A stretch of DNA of 46,097 nucleotides from Fragilaria crotonensis (lineage: Eukaryota; Bacillariophyta; Fragilariophyceae; Fragilariales; Fragilariaceae), in assembly GCA_022925895.1 (NCBI GenBank), contig JAKSYS010000510.1, forward strand, positions 1 to 46,097, read 5' to 3'. Shown in pieces: positions 11,311 through 22,233 of the stretch. The notes beneath the pieces were generated by a model. It was given only the letters and a program-made list of their open reading frames with translations. It ran no database searches and had not been told where the DNA came from. The stretch's first letter is position 1; each line of letters starts with the position of its first letter. Both the position numbers and the translations under genes were made by a program.

Positions 11311-13050
11311 ATGAAGGTGCTACAGTCCCGTGCGATACGTCTCTCCTATCCAACTGCGCTGACTGCCGTTTTGTCGTTGTCGCCAACCTCCTTGGTGCGA
11401 CGTGTACGAGTGAGTGCCCTTTCCTCTCAAACCAAGTCAACAACGACTAGTCTCAAGACAATTCGTCATCTTGACGATCTTTCTTGGTTTCAAACTCCCG
11501 ATACGAATGCAGCACTCTTTCCTGTTTACAACCCTGCCGAACCGGCGCACATTATAGCCCACGCTCCGATTCATACCAGAGCCGATGTTACTTTAGCCAT
11601 TGAGAGGTCACACGCTGCTTTGGAACGATGGAGAGATGGAACAACTCCTGCCTATCGAGCTTCCTTGCTCATCAAGTGGTCACAACTCATCCAGCAACAT
11701 AAGCACGATATTGCTACCATTATGACACTCGAATCTGGAAAGCCATTGGCCGAGAGTATAGGAGAAGTCACATACGGAACCTCATTTTTGGATTACTACG
11801 CCGCAGAGGCTGTGCGATTCGCTGGGACTCTCCTACCGTCTGCCTTTTCATATCCTGATGGTTCTCCTCGAGGTCAATCCATGGCGATGCACAGAGCTGT
11901 CGGAGTCACGGCATTGATCACACCCTGGAACTTTCCAATTGCCATGATTACACGCAAAGTAGCTCCAGCATTAGCCACGGGATGTACGGCATTGGTAAAG
12001 CCGTCCGAACTCACACCACTCACGGCCCTGTTGCTTCAAGAGTTGGCTCATCAAGCAGGTATACCCGAGAATGTACTGCAAACCATGTAAGTGTGTGGCT
12101 CTTGTGAAGTACCTCATGTCATTACGTCGTGAGTATAAGTGCTTTGAATTAAACATCAAACTTAACCAACCATCGCAAACGACCCCAACAACAACAGAAC
12201 GACGGATCGAGAACACACCCCTCAAGTCGGTCACGAACTATGTACCAATCCTCTTGTACAGAAGATATCCTTCACCGGATCTACAGCAGTCGGAAAGCTG
12301 TTGATGGAGCAATCGGCAAGCACCGTCAAACGCCTTTCTCTAGAGCTCGGTGGGAATGCTCCATTCCTCGTCTTTGAGGATGCCGATCTGGACCAAGCTG
12401 TGACAGCTGCCGTGGCTTCTAAATTTCGTAATGCAGGTCAGACATGTGTCTGTTCCGATCGCTTTCTGGTCCAATCGACGGTTTATGACGAATTCATTTC
12501 CAAATTCGCAGCAGCCATCAACAACAACAGCGAAAGCGGATTAGTCGTTGGGAATGGCATGCACGCCGGAGTTACCATGGGACCCCTCATATCCAAACAG
12601 GCATGTGACAATGTACATCAAAAGGTGCAGGATGCCATTTCCGCAGGTGCCAAATGTGTGACGGGAGGACATGTATTGGAATCTTTGGGGAGTCCCAACT
12701 TTTATGCTCCCACAATACTAAAAGATGTTCCTTTACACTCTGAGATTTGGAAATCCGAAACCTTTGGACCCGTGGCAGCTGCCGTTCCATTTGATTCGGA
12801 ACAGGAAGCAGTGGCACTGGCAAATGATTCGTCGACTGGACTCGCATCCTATTTCATGACTCGTGATCTGTCCCGCACCTTTCGTGTTGCCAAGGCACTG
12901 GAAGCGGGAATCGTGGGTGTCAATGATGGAATTATTTCCACCTGCACGGCTCCATTTGGTGGTATCAAGGAGAGTGGATTGGGACGAGAAGGTGGGGCTG
13001 CAGGATTGCAAGAATATCTCGAGAGCAAGTATGTTTTCATCAACTACTAG
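11311..13050 (+). CDS. succinate-semialdehyde dehydrogenase (ALDH5 type), two exons
   Basis: Exons 11311-12086 and 12198-13050; 542 residues. It oxidises succinate semialdehyde to succinate with NAD(P)+, the last step of the GABA shunt. Residues 1-40 are rich in Arg, Ser and Leu with no acids, like a mitochondrial presequence. The ALDH core shows GVTALITPWNFPIAMITRK, the cofactor loop KISFTGSTAVGKLL, LSLELGGNAPF with the general-base Glu, and NAGQTCVCSDRF with the nucleophile Cys at about 342 and a second Cys at 344. Cys-x-Cys at this place is the redox-switch arrangement described for human SSADH. The intron has a GTAAGT donor and an ACAACAG acceptor; splicing yields VLQTITTDREHTPQVGHEL, consistent with the family. 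Full length and intact. Confidence 0.93.
12087..12197 (+). other. intron of the SSADH gene
   Basis: 111 bp, GTAAGT donor and AACAACAG acceptor, phase 2. It contains in-frame stops, and both flanks read as ALDH only if it is removed. Confidence 0.87.
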
Positions 13051-13264
13051 TTATATCGTAGTTTGACACTGCATCTGTGTCGACTGTCGGCGGTAGTTTT
13101 CGTTTGCCCAGCAACAACATCAAAAGAGTCCTTCAACAAGAGATGTCATGGACATCCCACTGCAGCGTCTCCGCAGATAGTATCAGGAAGGCGCAGACAT
13201 CGGAGTCGAACACAATCTGTAAACAATAGTTACCATTAAAATGTATATTAATACTGGACTCATA

Positions 13265-15358
13265 TCACACCTTAAAAGATACATGATGTGGGGACTCGGG
13301 TGCATCTTGAAGGCTTGCGGCGGCAGCAGCCGCCGCGGCAGCTGCTGATGCATTCATTCCATTGATGCTTCGTCGCATGCTTAACCTGCCTCGCCCACCA
13401 ATATTTATCCCCGGCGGAATGTCTGAACCATTGTTGATGTGCGCCGAATGATCGACATTCACATCAAAGTCCTCCATGTTCTCCCAGTCAATTGACAGCG
13501 CAGAAAGTCCAGACATGGCACGCCCATAGGTAGCCTCCGAAGTCATAGACATGTGTCGCATGTTGCCCCCAAATGAAATTATTGAGAGATTTCTGGTTAC
13601 ATTTTCCTTTGGATTGTCTTGTGCAGGCTGAATGTACGCCCCAAAATCACTCATGGTCGATGCATCAGTGGGAAATATGGCTGATGAGTTGCAGCAGTTT
13701 TCCAATGCGTCGGCCTTCGATGATCTACAGTGTTCTGAGCAATTCGCGCAGCGACAATTGGGGCCGCACGTACACGGCATACCATATTGCTGTCCACATC
13801 CAGCCATGTATTCGCTCACTTGCTTTTCTCTGGTAATGAAGGCGTCGAATATGCGAGTATTCATTTGCGAGTGCCTGCGAAAGTGGAAAAGTGTGAGATG
13901 AGAGGGAACGCAATACGAGTGGAGAGGAAAGGGTCGAAGATGAACGTACCGGGAGCAGTCATGTCGCATAATACCACTATCCGGACAAGTACAAGGAATA
14001 CTCCAATCGAACATATCAAGCGGATCTGTACTGGCGACAACCTCAAAGGCAGTACTAAGGGCACCCAGGTCAACGGTCGCTTTTCTATCCCCGCCCTCAT
14101 TAACGATGCTCATTTCATGAGCCTTTGCGGTGTATCCCACCATTGCCAGGTTTCGTGCCGCTTCAAAAGCGACTCTCTTCGCATTACTGCTTAGATCAAT
14201 CCTAATCAGGACCTTGCACAACACCTGATCGGCCGCTGCGTCAAGAAGACCATCGATCGGAGACTTGTTTCCATTGCACCCCTTGAGGACAGTCTCAACA
14301 ATCTTGACGCAATGAGCACACGTTATGCCCTCCACTGACATTGCAATTTGTATGTCACCATTGTTACTGACGAAAACAACAGGCGTTAAGTTGGGGTCAC
14401 CGTACTCACGATTGCTCGGCACGATGGAAGGCGTATTATATCCTCCATTGATTCCACGATGGGCGAGCTGCGAGGCGTTGTGATTGACAGCGTTGACAAC
14501 AGCTGGGAGATCAATCTTCCCCGGAATGCACTTGCCACGAAGGGGAATCATCTGGTTGTTCATGTTTAGACCCATCCCCGAGAAGAAAACTGAGTGAATG
14601 CCTCCGGTCTCCAGCAGTTGACGACGCTGCGCTGCGTGCAATCGTTCAAGCGGAGTCATGTCCGAATCATGGGAAAGGTCAGCATTGATAGAGGCAGCAG
14701 CAATAGAGGCGGGATTCATGGGATTGATTCCGTGGGCGATGCCCGCATTCAGTGCCAAGGTCGCAAGTTTACCAGCTTGTTCCTCTCTCGCTCGTTTTTT
14801 ATTGAGTTTGCTTCGAAGCTTCTCAAGCTCCTTCATTTTGACAAACAGCGAACGAGGAGGCTGTTCCTTGTCGCTGACAACAAGGCAGTGTGCTAGGTTG
14901 AAGAAATGCCTAGTATACCCTTCCACAACTCCTCGCATCTTCTCCGTCCCAAGAGCGGCAATCGCAGAGCCGCTTTCTCCTTTGCGCCGATGCTGCCACC
15001 AAGTACGCAGGGTAGTTAACCCCAATTGAATGGCATCATTATCAGCGTCTGGTCCCAACCACGGACTGAGAACTGCCTGTACATATGGATGAGCCAATCC
15101 AGACCGGGGGAGGGGTTCGTATGGGAAAATGCGACGTCGAGTACCGTCAGCGTTCATGGTCTCACTTGCATTTTTGGATTCCTTCGTTTCGTTTGCATCT
15201 CTGGGGTCGTTCTGTATCGGATGGGATAACGGATCAAGGTCCGCTGCTGGCCTTGTCTCCAGAAGTTCCGGATCCAATCCTCCGAGATGAGACCAGGCAC
15301 GAAAGGCTCCTTCAAAGATGGAAGTTCGATGTTCGAATTCACCCCGACGTCGAGACAT
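13265..15358 (-). CDS. HMA-domain protein with a Cys-rich cluster
   Basis: 672 residues if the 75-bp intron is spliced (exons 15358-13950 and 13874-13265), 697 if retained. Residues from about 330 form a heavy-metal-associated fold with the copper/zinc-binding type motif GITCAHCVKIVETVL (Cys 347 and 350). A Cys-dense segment follows near 495-520 of the spliced product (MPCTCGPNCRCANCSEHC), reminiscent of metallothionein or copper-sensor clusters, and another pair at CTCPDSG. The N-terminal half has no recognised domain except a Lys/Arg-rich probable coiled coil (KMKELEKLRSKLNKKRAR). Near the C-terminus is a run of about ten Ala. There are no membrane segments, so it is not a P-type ATPase; a soluble metal chaperone, sensor or scaffold is possible. 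Function unknown beyond likely metal binding. Confidence 0.75.
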   Translation of the reverse strand: MSRRRGEFEHRTSIFEGAFRAWSHLGGLDPELLETRPAADLDPLSHPIQNDPRDANETKESKNASETMNADGTRRRIFPYEPLPRSGLAHPYVQAVLSPWLGPDADNDAIQLGLTTLRTWWQHRRKGESGSAIAALGTEKMRGVVEGYTRHFFNLAHCLVVSDKEQPPRSLFVKMKELEKLRSKLNKKRAREEQAGKLATLALNAGIAHGINPMNPASIAAASINADLSHDSDMTPLERLHAAQRRQLLETGGIHSVFFSGMGLNMNNQMIPLRGKCIPGKIDLPAVVNAVNHNASQLAHRGINGGYNTPSIVPSNREYGDPNLTPVVFVSNNGDIQIAMSVEGITCAHCVKIVETVLKGCNGNKSPIDGLLDAAADQVLCKVLIRIDLSSNAKRVAFEAARNLAMVGYTAKAHEMSIVNEGGDRKATVDLGALSTAFEVVASTDPLDMFDWSIPCTCPDSGIMRHDCSRYVHLRPFPLHSYCVPSHLTLFHFRRHSQMNTRIFDAFITREKQVSEYMAGCGQQYGMPCTCGPNCRCANCSEHCRSSKADALENCCNSSAIFPTDASTMSDFGAYIQPAQDNPKENVTRNLSIISFGGNMRHMSMTSEATYGRAMSGLSALSIDWENMEDFDVNVDHSAHINNGSDIPPGINIGGRGRLSMRRSINGMNASAAAAAAAAAASLQDAPESPHHVSFKV
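13875..13949 (-). other. in-frame 75-bp intron of the HMA gene
   Basis: On the minus strand the donor is GTACGT and the acceptor TTTCGCAG, after a pyrimidine-rich stretch. The length is 25 codons and there is no stop in frame, so retention would add 25 residues rather than truncate. The inserted residues (Tyr/His/Phe/Pro-rich) differ in character from the flanks, which favours an intron. Confidence 0.75.
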
Positions 15359-16683
15359 GATCCTTCGTGTTCTTGCGAATGTGTATGCTGTATGGTGTAG
15401 ATGAGGTTGTGTGGAACCAAGTCAAAGCTTTGTCCACAGTAACGACCCTGTACGGTACAACTGGGGCTGTACGACCACTTAGTACTGAACTAGCGTAGGC
15501 AACGCACAGGTATCAGATCTTACGATTCAATCGATGATCTCCTGTCTTTGATTACCTCTTCTTCGACAACCTTGGTTAATTGCAATTGTAATACAGGCAG
15601 TTGTGTTGCGATGCTGTTGCGAATTTCAGAACGATCAAGGTCCCACGTTCCCTGGGGTACAGTAGGTGTAAGCGATGGTGCTGAGCTGTCTCTCAATCTT
15701 AATTCCGCTGTCACCTCAAACCGCAGCGCCGAGAAAGGGCGTTTACATTGCTGCGAGTCAAACAACCAGCGAACTACGACAGTGTATATAGGACATCCTG
15801 CAACGCACATCTACAGTACATGGTACATCGCACACACTCCGTAGATGCTTCGTATGACAGATAACGAGTCCCCGAATTTCCTTGTGACCGCGTACACCAA
15901 GTTCAAGTGTCCGAGTACAAGTGTATACTGGGAAGAGTGGGAAGGTCTGGCAATTGAGAAATTTAGCTTTTCCGCTCATCATTTTAACCGCAATTTGCCG
16001 GACATTTCCTGTAGTCTTACTCCGAACTCCGAGCGCCGAAACTCCGAGCGCCGAAACTCCGAGGCCCGAAACTCCTAGTAGCGCCGAGTTCCGAGTATTC
16101 CAGTCGTACTGTTTCTCGGTACAAGTACAGGTACTTGTACTACGATACAAGCTACACCATTCGCAGTACTGTGTACTCTGAGTACGTGGAATTCGTAAAA
16201 CATTAGTGGTACATATAATCTGTCGGACACTATCTCAAAAACCAGTGTGCGTGCTACCCATTGTCTACTGGTGAAGTTGATACTACAGTACTCCAGACTA
16301 CACAGTATCCAACCAGAATACACTGTACTCGAAGTCGATGTGAGACTCCATAGCCTTCATAATGCTCCTCGCACCTGTACAGAATTATCAAGGAAGCTGC
16401 ACGTCATGGGCACTCTATTCAACGATAAGACAATTGTAGCGTAGTATGCATAGAGACTGGAGACTCTCTAGCTAATAGTAGCAATAACATCACAAAGGCG
16501 TAATCCTGTTGGACACGAGCTCAAGTCTGTAGAAGCACCGTTACAACGAGCCTTCGATCGCTACTGCGTGATCTGGGGGACTGGATAGCCAAAAAGTCAG
16601 TGACGCTGAATACCTTCGGTCGTGCTGCAATGATTTGAGACCATGCTAGCTGAAAGTCGAATTCTTCACGCATAGTCGGCAGC
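15359..16683. other. intergenic region with tandem repeat
   Basis: Upstream of the HMA gene and downstream of the TPR gene. A minus-strand ORF at 15520-15810 (96 codons) is Leu/Arg/Glu-rich but matches nothing I know. GTAC-rich words are dense around 15430-15480 and 16100-16340. No confident gene. Confidence 0.4.
16022..16078. repeat. 15-bp tandem repeat, about 4 units
   Basis: The unit CCGAAACTCCGAGCG is repeated in order at 16022, 16036, 16051 and 16066; the first unit lacks one base and the last is truncated and mutated. The local base composition is GC-rich compared with its surroundings. Probably a minisatellite. Confidence 0.85.
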
Positions 16684-18930
16684 TTATGCGGCCGACGCTG
16701 CATTGGGGTGAACCACGTCAAATCGATACAGTTTACACCCGTAGATCACCAAATGGCTGTCATCCATGCCTGCATTCCGATAGATCCGCAATGCTTCAGT
16801 AAAGCAATCCATCATGACTGCGAGGTTACCCCTTTGAAGTTCAATGTTGCCGATCTCATTCAGTGTTCTCGCACACGTAGGGTTGTCTTCGCCTAGGCAT
16901 TCTCGTTCAATCTGCAACGCCCTCGAAAAACTTTCCAGAGCAAGCTCCATGTCACCACGCTGGTAGTGAATCTGCCCAATGTTATAAAAAGTGATTCCCA
17001 AATCTCGGTGTGCAGGGCCCAGGATTGACATTTCCACACGTGCAGTCTCGCGGTAAAAGATGAGTGCATGCTCGTAGGAACCGCGGTGGTGATAAATCAT
17101 GGCAATGTTGTAGAGTGTAAAGGCAATTTCCGCGTTTCTTGCGACTGAAGGACCTACGGATGCGGTAGGATTCCATAAGTACCTCGAGAGCAATCTCATG
17201 TCCGTTCATTTTTAATAGCACAAGTGCAATGTGCGTCAAGGTGATGGCAACGTCTTCGTCCATATCGCCCTTGATACTTCGTCGAATGCGAAGGCACTCT
17301 TGATCGCTCTCTAGAGCTCCAGGGTAATCTCCCATCTGATGCTGAACGAACGCGATGCAGCTTAAAGTGTTGGCGATCTCTTGTAGACTAGCTGGGATGT
17401 GCTTCTCTGCAGTGCGAGCAACTTGTGGTAGTACTGCAAGGCGTTGTCGAATTCAGCGCGTTGTTTGTGAATTTCCGCAATGTTGGTGAGGGTAACTAGG
17501 ATATTTGCATTGCCAGCATCCAATACTGTCTCTTCGACCGTCAAACCCTGTCGGTAAACTTGAAGGGCCGCATCCAAATTCCCTAATTCGTAGTACAGAT
17601 TACCGACCTTGTTCAACGTAATGGCAATCTCAGGATGGAGCGGTCCCAGGGCCGTGCGACCGACCCGCAGTGCTTCCTGAAACGATTCCATTGCACCCTG
17701 AAAGTTTCTGTCTTCATGATGGACTTGACCAATACACGTCATGACGATGGCAATATCTCGATGACATCCTCCAAAATGAGCCTTGGCCAGTGTCAAGAAT
17801 TCGTGGTAAAGGCGCATGGCCTGTACTCGATCTCCGAGTTGATGATGGGATTGTCCCATGTTGAAGATGGTTGCGGCCACATCAATCGACTCCCCCAGGA
17901 CGGCTCTTCGAATCCGTAACGCATTCTCGTACGCTTCCATGGCTAGGACGTAATCACCACGTTGGAAATGAACTCGACCGATATTGTTGTACGTCGTGCC
18001 AGTTTCCAAATGTGTCTCCCCGAGAAGACATTGTCGGTAGTTGAGTGATGTAAGTAGTGCTTCAAGGGCTTGATCAGAATCACCCAGGGGCATAATGTAC
18101 TTGACGACCCCGATGCAATTCCAGCAGGCAGCCACTTCTACTGATTTGGTACCGAAGCAATCTGTGGCCAGAGAAAGTGCAACATCGTAGGTCTTTAGGG
18201 AGTCGTTGTGTTCGTTGCGATGGTACTGTATCTGTGCCACAGCAAAGAGAATTGCCAACATGACTGTCGCATCACAAACTTGCCATTGTTCCAAGGAAAT
18301 TAAGGCCCTCCTGTAGAGCTCCATGGCTCGTGCGTACTTGGATCGCAACTGATAGGTCCGAGCAAGGTTGTAGAGAACCATGGCATCCACGTTTCGTGAT
18401 GTAGCAAAGAGTCTGAGTCCGTCGCCGAAGAAATCCATACCTTCATCGTACTCGATCGGGGTCGGTACAGTTTCTTCTCCTCAGCAGTTCCTCGCGAGGT
18501 TCCAGGAGATCATGGACGAGATGGGACCAGTGGCACCAGTTGCAGCAACGGGAGCTGAGGATGCAACGGATGCCGTAACTGGCATAACTGGTCCCATCTC
18601 CCATGCTATTTGGCGATGGTGTTCCTCCACGAAGCGCAGCACGATTCTGAGCGCTTTTTTTGCAGCTGAATACTGCTTGTGTTGAATCAAAAGGACAGCC
18701 TCGTTGTTCAGAAAAGCTGCGATACCAGGTGCATCTTCCTTCGCTGCGACAGTAACAGTAGCGTCCGGGCCTGGCTGCCAGTGCAACATTCCGTGACAGC
18801 GTTCAACTTTACCACACTCTGGCGCGTTGAACGAAGGCGTCGTCGACGACAATGATGAGGGACGTCTGATATCGTCTCCTTCGGTTCTGTCGCCCTTCCG
18901 TTTTGTTGACGAAGGGAGGGACATACTCAT
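16684..18930 (-). CDS. kinesin-light-chain-type TPR protein, interrupted
   Basis: About 745 residues in three frames. The start at 18930 opens a Ser/Arg-rich leader, then a TPR-like hairpin (AFLNNEAVLLIQHKQYSAAKKAL). From about 18438 downward run at least nine 42-residue TPRs of the kinesin light chain class, with repeated patterns such as TTYNNIGRVHFQRGDYVLAM and ALRIRRAVLG. Such arrays bind proteins; the partner is unknown. Interruptions: an in-frame TGA at 18481-18483, a frame change near 17405-17412 (one base missing) and a change back near 17150-17170. TPR sequence continues without loss across the last two, so these look like sequence errors or very recent lesions. No canonical intron explains the TGA. 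Confidence 0.78.
18518..18600. repeat. imperfect inverted repeat in the TPR 5' region
   Basis: Arms 18518-18541 and 18577-18600 (24 bp each, about 20 matching) flank a 35-bp loop; the outer 14 bp GAGATGGGACCAGT are perfectly complementary. On the minus strand it encodes a Gly/Ala/Thr/Val-rich linker just upstream of the in-frame TGA. Confidence 0.7.
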
Positions 18931-19701
18931 GATATAGTATCTTTGTATCAGTGATTCAGTTCTATGACTTACGACCAGATGAATACAAATGCAGAACCAA
19001 AATGAGAGATCTCAGACTCGATTCAATTGTCAAGAGTCAAAGAGGTAAGAGTCTAGCGTCTTAGGTCGAAGGAATCGCCACAGCAAACTAAAGTACACAC
19101 AAACAGAACCAAATACAAATGTTGTGGTGAGAGAGTGCCTGATCGCTGGTCGTAGAAGTATTCTGAACCAAAAACTACTACTGGTAGTAGCACCCGATAG
19201 TTCAATTTTCAATTCGAAGAAGCAAGAAACAGAGTGTACGTGTTGTAGACTATCATTACGTATGTACCATGTCTATTTGGCAAGTGACTATCTGTCGTAC
19301 ACGAACATTTAAGTCACCGGTGATCCTACTTGGCGTAGACTGTGACATAATAATTGGAAGGGCATCAATGGCGCCCCGAGATCTGTCAACTGTCGCGGAG
19401 CAAAGAATACTCCTTCGAACCGATCTGGCATAAATGACAACATTTAACTGAAATTTCGATGGGCATATCCGGCTTTCCTTATCAATCTTCTACTCCGTCA
19501 TTTGTTGCTTCTGATGGTCTTTGTCATGGATGACTCCACAAATATCACTTACAAGTTACAAACACGAGCAACGCAGGCATATAGCGAACTCCCAATTGAA
19601 TTTGGTCGAAAGGGTGTTTACACATACCTGATGCTCGAAGTATCAACCAGTCAATCTCTTTTGTTCACGAATACGAATGGTCCATTCTGCACATCAATTA
19701 C

Positions 19702-19944
19702 TTAACCCGTAAGAAAATGACGAATTAGCCATGGGCGTATCCGACGAGAGACGCAGCGAATGTATTCCTCCGAAGTATACTTACTGGTATTTGGAGTACT
19801 GATGTCCAAGGAGCGTATAAAGTCCTTCGAAACACCTAGAAGACCTTGAAGGTCCGCTAAATGAGAAATTGGGTTGCTCCAGTTTGAGCCGCTGTTTGCC
19901 CTTCTCGGAACACAATCGAACAAACAAGAAGACATTTCGTTCAA
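19702..19944 (-). CDS. possible small hypothetical protein
   Basis: An 80-codon ATG-initiated ORF in a gene-poor interval. It has no recognised domain, signal peptide or membrane segment. The composition is protein-like, with a Leu/Asp-rich centre and an Arg-rich end (CVSRRIRPWLIRHF). A donor-like CAGTAAGTAT occurs around codon 53, so the ORF could also be a first exon. Weak evidence; a chance ORF is quite possible. Confidence 0.2.
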   Translation of the reverse strand: MNEMSSCLFDCVPRRANSGSNWSNPISHLADLQGLLGVSKDFIRSLDISTPNTSKYTSEEYIRCVSRRIRPWLIRHFLTG

Positions 19945-21650
19945 TGGAAAAGAGATTCAAGGAAAGGATAAATCTTTGGGAGCATATCTGACTTGTCGAA
20001 AATACATATGAATATTTGGTATTTGTTCGTTAATCCTACGAGGTAGTCTACTATGTACTCAGAGCACGAGAATTGAACACTTGGCAAGTTGTCAGTCGTA
20101 ATGGCGTCATGGAGGGAACATCCAATTAACTCTTTGTTTTCAACATCTACTCAACTATTCGACTGTGTATTGCGACATTCCGACTACTCGGAGTATACAC
20201 TTGAACCAGACGGTGACGCCCACGAGGTCATGCAACCCCGTTGCCACACAGCAATGCCATTGTGAGGGAATCGCGTCACATGGAATCGGATACACGAATG
20301 ATGTATGATCCGAATTGAGACTTGAAGTGCGTCATAACTTTACTATTCACGGATTAGAAATATGCGCATAATGACTAATACGATTCGTACATAATAAACT
20401 ACGATTACCGAATTGCTGATTTTTGCGGAAGTCTGGTCGGATGCCATCATCGAGCTGGCGCAGCTCATGAAAGCAATGTACTAGCTATAGATGATGATAT
20501 GTCAAGTACTGTAGTACCTCATCATTGCAGGCAATAGAACTGACTATGGCAGGGCCATGGTGCATTGTCCATTTCACAAATGATTCCATTAATCATTTTC
20601 TTAACCACCATGGGCATCACCACAAGAAAGGATTATAAGCATACTGCAACCAAGGGCAGTACTCACCATGGGATGACACAGCGATCAATTGATTGCACAC
20701 ACTTTGAAGGGAAAGAAGCATTCTCCATCATAAATGGGATGTTTTTTCGTTTCTCTCCTCTCTCAAAAACTGGGTTGGATCAAACAACCAGTGAGGGATC
20801 CTTGCTAAATCAGGTGGTGGCAAATGGTACTTGATCACAGCTTATGTATTGAGGGATTTGATGGTATTGATCAGCCAATCATGCAATTATGAGCTTTGCA
20901 AAGAAGAAGGAACTGATGAATCAATTGCCTTGTTAAGAATAGCTATGGTATGAAATGACTTCCTCCCATTTTACGTCATTACTAATAAACATCACAGAGT
21001 TTCCAACAGTCATTTGGTGCAAGGCCGATTACAAGTGGTGTATTTGGGGGTCCATAGGTGTCAAGCTACTCTGCTTTACCGCTGACGCGATGTTGAGTAC
21101 TTCTGTTCTATCTGATTGTCATCACACGCAACAGTACCAGTATCATAGCTGGTTGTTCTGTTGATCATGAATTGCAGCATGGTAATGGTGTTGATTGGAC
21201 TACAGTCCTAACCAAGCTCAAATAAGGTCAACAATGGAAAAGAAGATTAAAGATTCTTTTGTTGACGCAAGTGTCCTGAACCAGCCAGTGGGATTGAATG
21301 GTTGTTCCTGGAAATGGTGGGATTAAGTATGTGGTGGAAGGGATTAAACTGTTACCAGACTCACAAGGATTGCATGATTGAAGGCTACAAGTGAGAACTT
21401 ACCTTTGAATTGATGTTTATGGAGCAATGAATCAGCAAGCTCACAATGATGAAAACAACAAATATTTAGTACTGTACCAAACACTACTGAACATTGGTTG
21501 TACGGTATTTGAATCCGATAATTAGATCGGACTTCGGACTTCGGACCCCGGAATTCGTAACACGCAGGTTGGATTATCCCAGCCTCTTGGATTGTACCCG
21601 AGTCTACTCCAGTGCACTTGAAGTCGGAGTCCACGGGGTAGCAAATGCCC

Positions 21651-21696
21651 AACCTGCAACCTGCAACCTGCAACCTGCAACCTGCAACCTGCAACC
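21651..21696. repeat. AACCTGC heptamer repeat, 6.6 units
   Basis: Six perfect AACCTGC units followed by AACC, then a palindromic GGTACC-rich tail to about 21719. A simple microsatellite; it is open in several frames and creates spurious ORFs on both strands. Confidence 0.95.
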
Positions 21697-22233
21697 GGTA
21701 CCAGTACCGGTACCGGTAGTCGTAGGTGACATACAATGACCTCACAAGCGTCGCCGGTATCATGGCGTATCATATGGCCGACGTGAATAATTGATGGTTT
21801 CACGAGGTGATTGCGTCGTGGTGTGGTACGCACCATGCTGTCAGCATTGAGCTTAAAGATTATTTGTTAAGGCATCAAAGGAATGTCAATTAACGATGGA
21901 TGCTGCCGTTCTTAAGTACTTTCTGGAGTTCAAGCATGTGGAATGGTGTGGTGTTAGGCGTCTCTATGAGGAAGCATCGGATTGTTGTCGTACGTCGCTC
22001 GAAAGATTAAATCAGATAACTGAAAGATAGTGGGTCTTGGATTACTACTGAACAGAATTAAACTGGAGAAAACGGTAACCCAAACCCACAGAATGCCAGC
22101 ACTAGGCACTAAGTGCCAACAAAGACGCCCTCCTTGTACTGCAAGGACATATTACGATGAACAGCCTCTGATACAGATATCTCGGAACTACATAGTCCCA
22201 AATACTTGTACAACGGTAGTATTTGTTTGCAGT

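Larger units (their letters stand above)
18931..22233. other. long gene-poor interval
   Basis: No confident gene in about 3.3 kb. It holds one small minus-strand ORF (19702-19944, listed separately), a heptamer repeat (21651-21696) and a GTAC palindromic word near 20505. ORFs at 20565-20834 and 20955-21164 show no conservation signal visible to me. The H2A.Z 3' end abuts the right edge. Confidence 0.45.

Noticed and set aside
21494..21836. ORFs on both strands across the heptamer array
   Set aside because: A 7-bp repeat without stop words is open in all frames; the repeated peptides are a by-product.
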